Below the pieces are notes generated by a model that made no database searches, was not told where the DNA came from, and saw nothing but the letters and a program-made list of their open reading frames with translations. This document shows, piece after piece, positions 60,600 through 64,000 of a stretch of 64,000 nucleotides of DNA. Each line of letters begins with the position of its first letter. Positions within the stretch are counted from its first letter, which is position 1. The DNA is from Hippophae tibetana. Lineage: Eukaryota; Streptophyta; Magnoliopsida; Rosales; Elaeagnaceae. The stretch spans positions 57,115,627 through 57,179,626 of the forward strand of contig CM072803.1 of the NCBI GenBank assembly GCA_037013495.1, written 5' to 3'. Both the position numbers and the translations under genes were made by a program.

Positions 60600-61690
60600 C
60601 CTTACATGCAACATATTAGGTAAATGATGATTTTACTCTCACAACATGCAATCATACAAAACACAACATGTAATGAGGTAAACCCACATAGACTTATGCA
60701 TATGTGGTAACATTATCGGGTTGCTTATGACAACCACTTAGCATTAAAAAAATTATTAAATGAATAAAACACTTTACAACTCAATAGAAATATAAATGTT
60801 AATACCTTTATTAGTTTGGAAACCTGCCTTAATTGCTCCTATGATACCTTCATTCATTGTGAACACAATATCTAATATAAGTATATCCAAGCTTGTCCTT
60901 AAAGCTTCATCACCATGTGATGTAATAAATTACTGATGACTTAACCTCCTAAAAAGCATACATGTTTTGACCATGCAAAAATCAACTAATACATGGCACA
61001 CCAACACATAGGATTCTCACCTATGCTAAACCTTGTGATTTTGCAACACCTGACTGGCACATGGTTTCCTATTACATAAGATCCTCACCTATAGTAACTA
61101 TTGTATCCTTGCAACTACCAGTTGATATAAGGCACACAACCACATAGGTTCCTCTCCTAAGGGAATAGTTGCACTCTTGCAACTACCACTCGACACATGA
61201 TAACTAGTCGACACACAGTAACTCAGTTGACACACAACAACACAACAACACAACCTGAGAGAAACTCTTGAAAATGATTTGACTCTTTACTAGCCAACTA
61301 TGCATTTTGAATCTCAACAAATCCTCACTCAATCTTATATTTTAACACTCAACCTGGTGTTTGGAAAATATGAAAGAGACTGCTCTCTAATGTCTTACAT
61401 CAAACAAATGCTACATTATTTCATGAACCTGACACTTAGAAGGAAAATGGATTACAAATGGAGTGAGGATGTCTGGTGCCAAACTAGCAGAGCTTCCCCT
61501 TATTTATGGCCAAGAAAACAAGGAGGATAGAGAAATTTAGAGAAAAAATCCAACCTCCCGGACCCTTGCTACCCCCTACGCCGACCACTATCCGATCATT
61601 CACTGAATAGGGTAGCGAGCCCATGGAGAGAAAACTAGCCATTACATACTCACTGCTCATGATGGTAGGCACCCTAGCGAGATAACGACA
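60600..61690 (-). repeat. LTR-like repeat, copy 2
   Basis: It is the direct-repeat partner of 58300-59200 (see the shared words there). It contains further short repeats near 60960-61240 in which CACACAACCACATAGG-like and TTGCAACTACCA-like words recur three times. The ORF at 61300-61530 has no recognisable domain. Confidence 0.4.
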
Positions 61691-63301
61691 AAAACATATA
61701 CAATTCTATTAAAAACTTAAATGGTAGTTATCAATTGTGTATGTTTTTATTGTTACATATAATGTTGTGAGCATAATTATAACTACTTAAATATTTTGGG
61801 CATTTTTGTAGCTCAATTCATACGTTACGAGCATACAAACGTAGTTAACCCACACTGGTTTGAACTTATTTATGGCATTTTATGTTATCAGCGTTCTAAA
61901 TTTAATCTCCTTCGTCATAACTTTATATAAAGTTTCCATCCAAATCAGCTAAATCACTTGTGTCATTAGCTTTTATATGTTTAAACTTATTTATAACATC
62001 TCTCATCTTAGAAGCCAAGAACTTTTTGCAACTCTCTAATTTAAGCATATGGTTTGCCTTTACATCCTCACTAGCATTTTTCAATACATGCACATATTGC
62101 CTCTTTCTTGGCTTTCCTACAATGTAATTGGTCATTATACTTCTCATGTATGATTCTATTCTTGACATATTTCAACAACGAGAGCTTAGCAAGAGCTATT
62201 TCAAATAACCTACACAATCTTGAGAAGGACTTCTTCTTATGGTACCAAGAAGACCTCTTTTCATTGCTTTGAGATAATCCTTATTTGCATTTAACATGTG
62301 ATTATTTTTGTTAGCTTTTGTTAGTTTAAAAAAAAAGGGTTTCAATTTTGTCTCTAAATATATGATTAAAATCTTCAATTTGTAGTCAATAGTGAATTTA
62401 AGACTTAGTGATACTTGAATAAAAGATATGGGATTAAAATAATTACTTATAATTTATAAGACTAAAATATTTATTTTCTAAAAGTTACTTTACTTCTAAC
62501 ACTCTTCACTCGTTAATAATTGATCATAACAGACCAAATCTAACAAATAAAAATACTTACTATTGATGTTGGGCCGCAAAATGGGTACATTGTTTAACAA
62601 CCAACCAACCCGCTTAGTACTGTAAATGTAAATCAGTTCAACTTTACACTAGCTGCCTTTTGTTTAATTTGTTTTTTTTTCAATTTTTCTGAAAGAATCT
62701 TCTAAGGATAGTTGAAAATCCTGTTTAATGAATGTGAATTTAACATCAAAAACTTTTCATTTAGTAGTTTTTGATCTTGTTATACATAAAAATTCCACAA
62801 TAGTATAAATAACAATTTGGAAAACAATACATTGTCTAGCAAAGGCAGTGTGTGAAAGACAACAATACATAAACTTAAACTGGATAATCTCTTTAGATTC
62901 TATTATTTTTGGTCAGAAATGAATGAGAATTTTTGCATATAATTTCACATTTAGAAGTGTACTAAGGTTTCTTGCTGCCAAAATGAGAGGGAAGGAAGTA
63001 CCCAAATAAAAAACATTCAAATCAGTCATATAACTAAATCTAGATACATAGAGTTGGAGATAGAAACACAACCAAAAATAAATAAATCACCGAGCTTTAC
63101 TAGAATTTCCAAGTGCCTTTGTAAGGTCATGGGAAGTAGTTAGGATACAGAGGAAACAACGCACCTGAACTAGCTTAGACTAAGTCATGACGATCCTCTA
63201 TATTCCAAATATACCTGTTATTTTGATAGAAACATACACATACACACAAACACCATACAACGCTAAAGTAGTTGCTTAGTCGTTAGGAACATTCAGAAGT
63301 T
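61691..63301. other. Intergenic region downstream of the kelch gene
   Basis: Two minus-strand open stretches, 62378-62196 (60 codons) and 62168-61923 (81 codons, lysine-rich, including KKFLASKMRDVINKFKHIKA), show no domain I recognise and may be transposon debris. The right 150 bp or so should be the 3' UTR of the kelch gene. Confidence 0.45.
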
Positions 63302-64000
63302 TTAAGCTACCATCACACAACAATTGTAAACAAAGTCGCCAATACCATTTTGTTCAGTTTCAACTTGCATCCACTGCAAGATCTCAGTTTGTGGATCCGC
63401 ACTACAAGTGTATATAGTCATTCCATTAACTGCATAGTTATTAGAGGAAGCTCCAATGACAAGTAGCTCATTGCCTAGAGACTTGAAAGCAACTCCCCAA
63501 CCCCTACGTGAATCAGCTCTCACTGGAACAACTCCCAACTTCTTCCATGTCTTGCTCCTTTTCATGAATACCTTTAGCTCATTAGTAGATGCTTCAAGAG
63601 AGTAGAGCTCATTGTTAACCACTGCGACAAGAGGAGGAGAGTATGATGTTAAACAAGGAACGTCTAACATGTTTGGAATCAATTCCCATTTATTGTTCTC
63701 TTCATCAAAGTATTCACCACAAGTAAGAGTTCCTTCCTCATTAATTCCTCCAATGACATAGAACTTGTTATCCAGGTAGAAACCAGAGCATGACTTTCTT
63801 TTCCGGTGCATATTTGGAAGTGGTTCCCAAGATTCGGTATCAGGATTATACTTCTCTGCAGAACTCAAGACTTCAGTACAACCAGTTATCTCTGTACCAA
63901 CGCCACCAGCCACATAAGCAAAAGTGCCACAAGTAGCATTTGCAAACATACATCTTGGGTTGATCATACAAGGGCCTTTACACCATTTGTTTGTCTCAAG
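63302..64000 (-). CDS. F-box/kelch-repeat protein, C-terminal part (5' end outside window)
   Basis: The open frame runs from the right edge of the window to TAA at 63302-63304, 232 residues, with no stop. It shows kelch blades: FAYVAGGVGTE, then SSAEKYNPDTESWEPLPNMH, KFYVIGGINEEG, EYFDEENNKWELIPNM and NELLVIGASS. It ends DFVYNCCVMVA, like the plant F-box/kelch proteins of the SKIP11 type. The F-box, expected near the N-terminus, would lie beyond 64000. Such proteins are substrate receptors of SCF ubiquitin ligases. The usual block PPLVAVVNNELYSLE is conserved. It appears intact as far as visible. Confidence 0.92.
   Translation of the reverse strand, partial: LETNKWCKGPCMINPRCMFANATCGTFAYVAGGVGTEITGCTEVLSSAEKYNPDTESWEPLPNMHRKRKSCSGFYLDNKFYVIGGINEEGTLTCGEYFDEENNKWELIPNMLDVPCLTSYSPPLVAVVNNELYSLEASTNELKVFMKRSKTWKKLGVVPVRADSRRGWGVAFKSLGNELLVIGASSNNYAVNGMTIYTCSADPQTEILQWMQVETEQNGIGDFVYNCCVMVA

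Noticed and set aside
61923..62378. Two minus-strand ORFs as a host gene
   Set aside because: They are short, low in complexity, without recognised domain or splice links; kept only as a note in the intergenic entry.
1..64000. tRNA, rRNA or organelle-derived segments
   Set aside because: I looked for conserved tRNA arms and organelle gene blocks by eye and saw none; a covariance-model scan would be decisive.

Overview
This window is nuclear DNA from a flowering plant, most likely a eudicot. It is AT-rich, its genes have many introns with GT..AG borders, and most of it is nested, decayed retroelements. Three host loci are recognisable, all on the minus strand. They are a complete FIDGETIN-LIKE 1 (FIGL1) gene (3608-22220), a broken SNF12/SWP73 chromatin-remodeller copy (50951-53281), and the 3' part of an F-box/kelch-repeat gene that runs off the right edge (63302-64000). 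The species cannot be named from the sequence alone.

Layout. 1-2650: the 3' end of a dead Ty1/copia element. 3608-22220: FIGL1, 13 coding exons that join without a stop into 658 residues. Intron 3 (6485-20504) holds a 13.6 kb Ty3/gypsy element of the Tat type (6815-20456) with gag, protease, RT, two RNase H domains and integrase. A tandem-repeat spacer and an antisense extra ORF follow. A solo LTR with a perfect target-site duplication sits inside that ORF, and an inverted duplication lies next to the 3' LTR. 22221-24481: AT-rich intergenic DNA with a roughly 290 bp duplication. 24482-34277: a second Ty3/gypsy element (gag and protease only, RT to integrase missing), with a tandem LTR pair inserted at its primer-binding site and minisatellites in its spacer.

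34278-42840: a LINE remnant (RT tail and RNase H) split by an Athila-like element (35079-42423, duplication GTAGT). That element carries two gag copies, one joined directly to integrase. 43300-50060: an endogenous pararetrovirus (Caulimoviridae-like) remnant on the minus strand, riddled with stops. 50951-53281: the SNF12 pseudogene, which keeps an intron. 55089-57990: a copia gag remnant on the minus strand, split by a 1.36 kb LTR-only derivative of the Athila-like family (duplication TTAGT). 58300-61690: two diverged LTR-like direct repeats, a fold-back MITE and one orphan exon-like segment. 63302-64000: the kelch gene end.

The only demonstrably intact protein gene is FIGL1, an AAA ATPase that limits meiotic crossovers. 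The rest of the window records successive insertions whose order can be read from nesting and target duplications. I see no undescribed multi-gene system. The most notable observations are the Tat element sitting just after the RAD51-binding motif of FIGL1, the inverted LTR/ORF structure inside it, and the gag-integrase Athila derivative with its minimal LTR relative.
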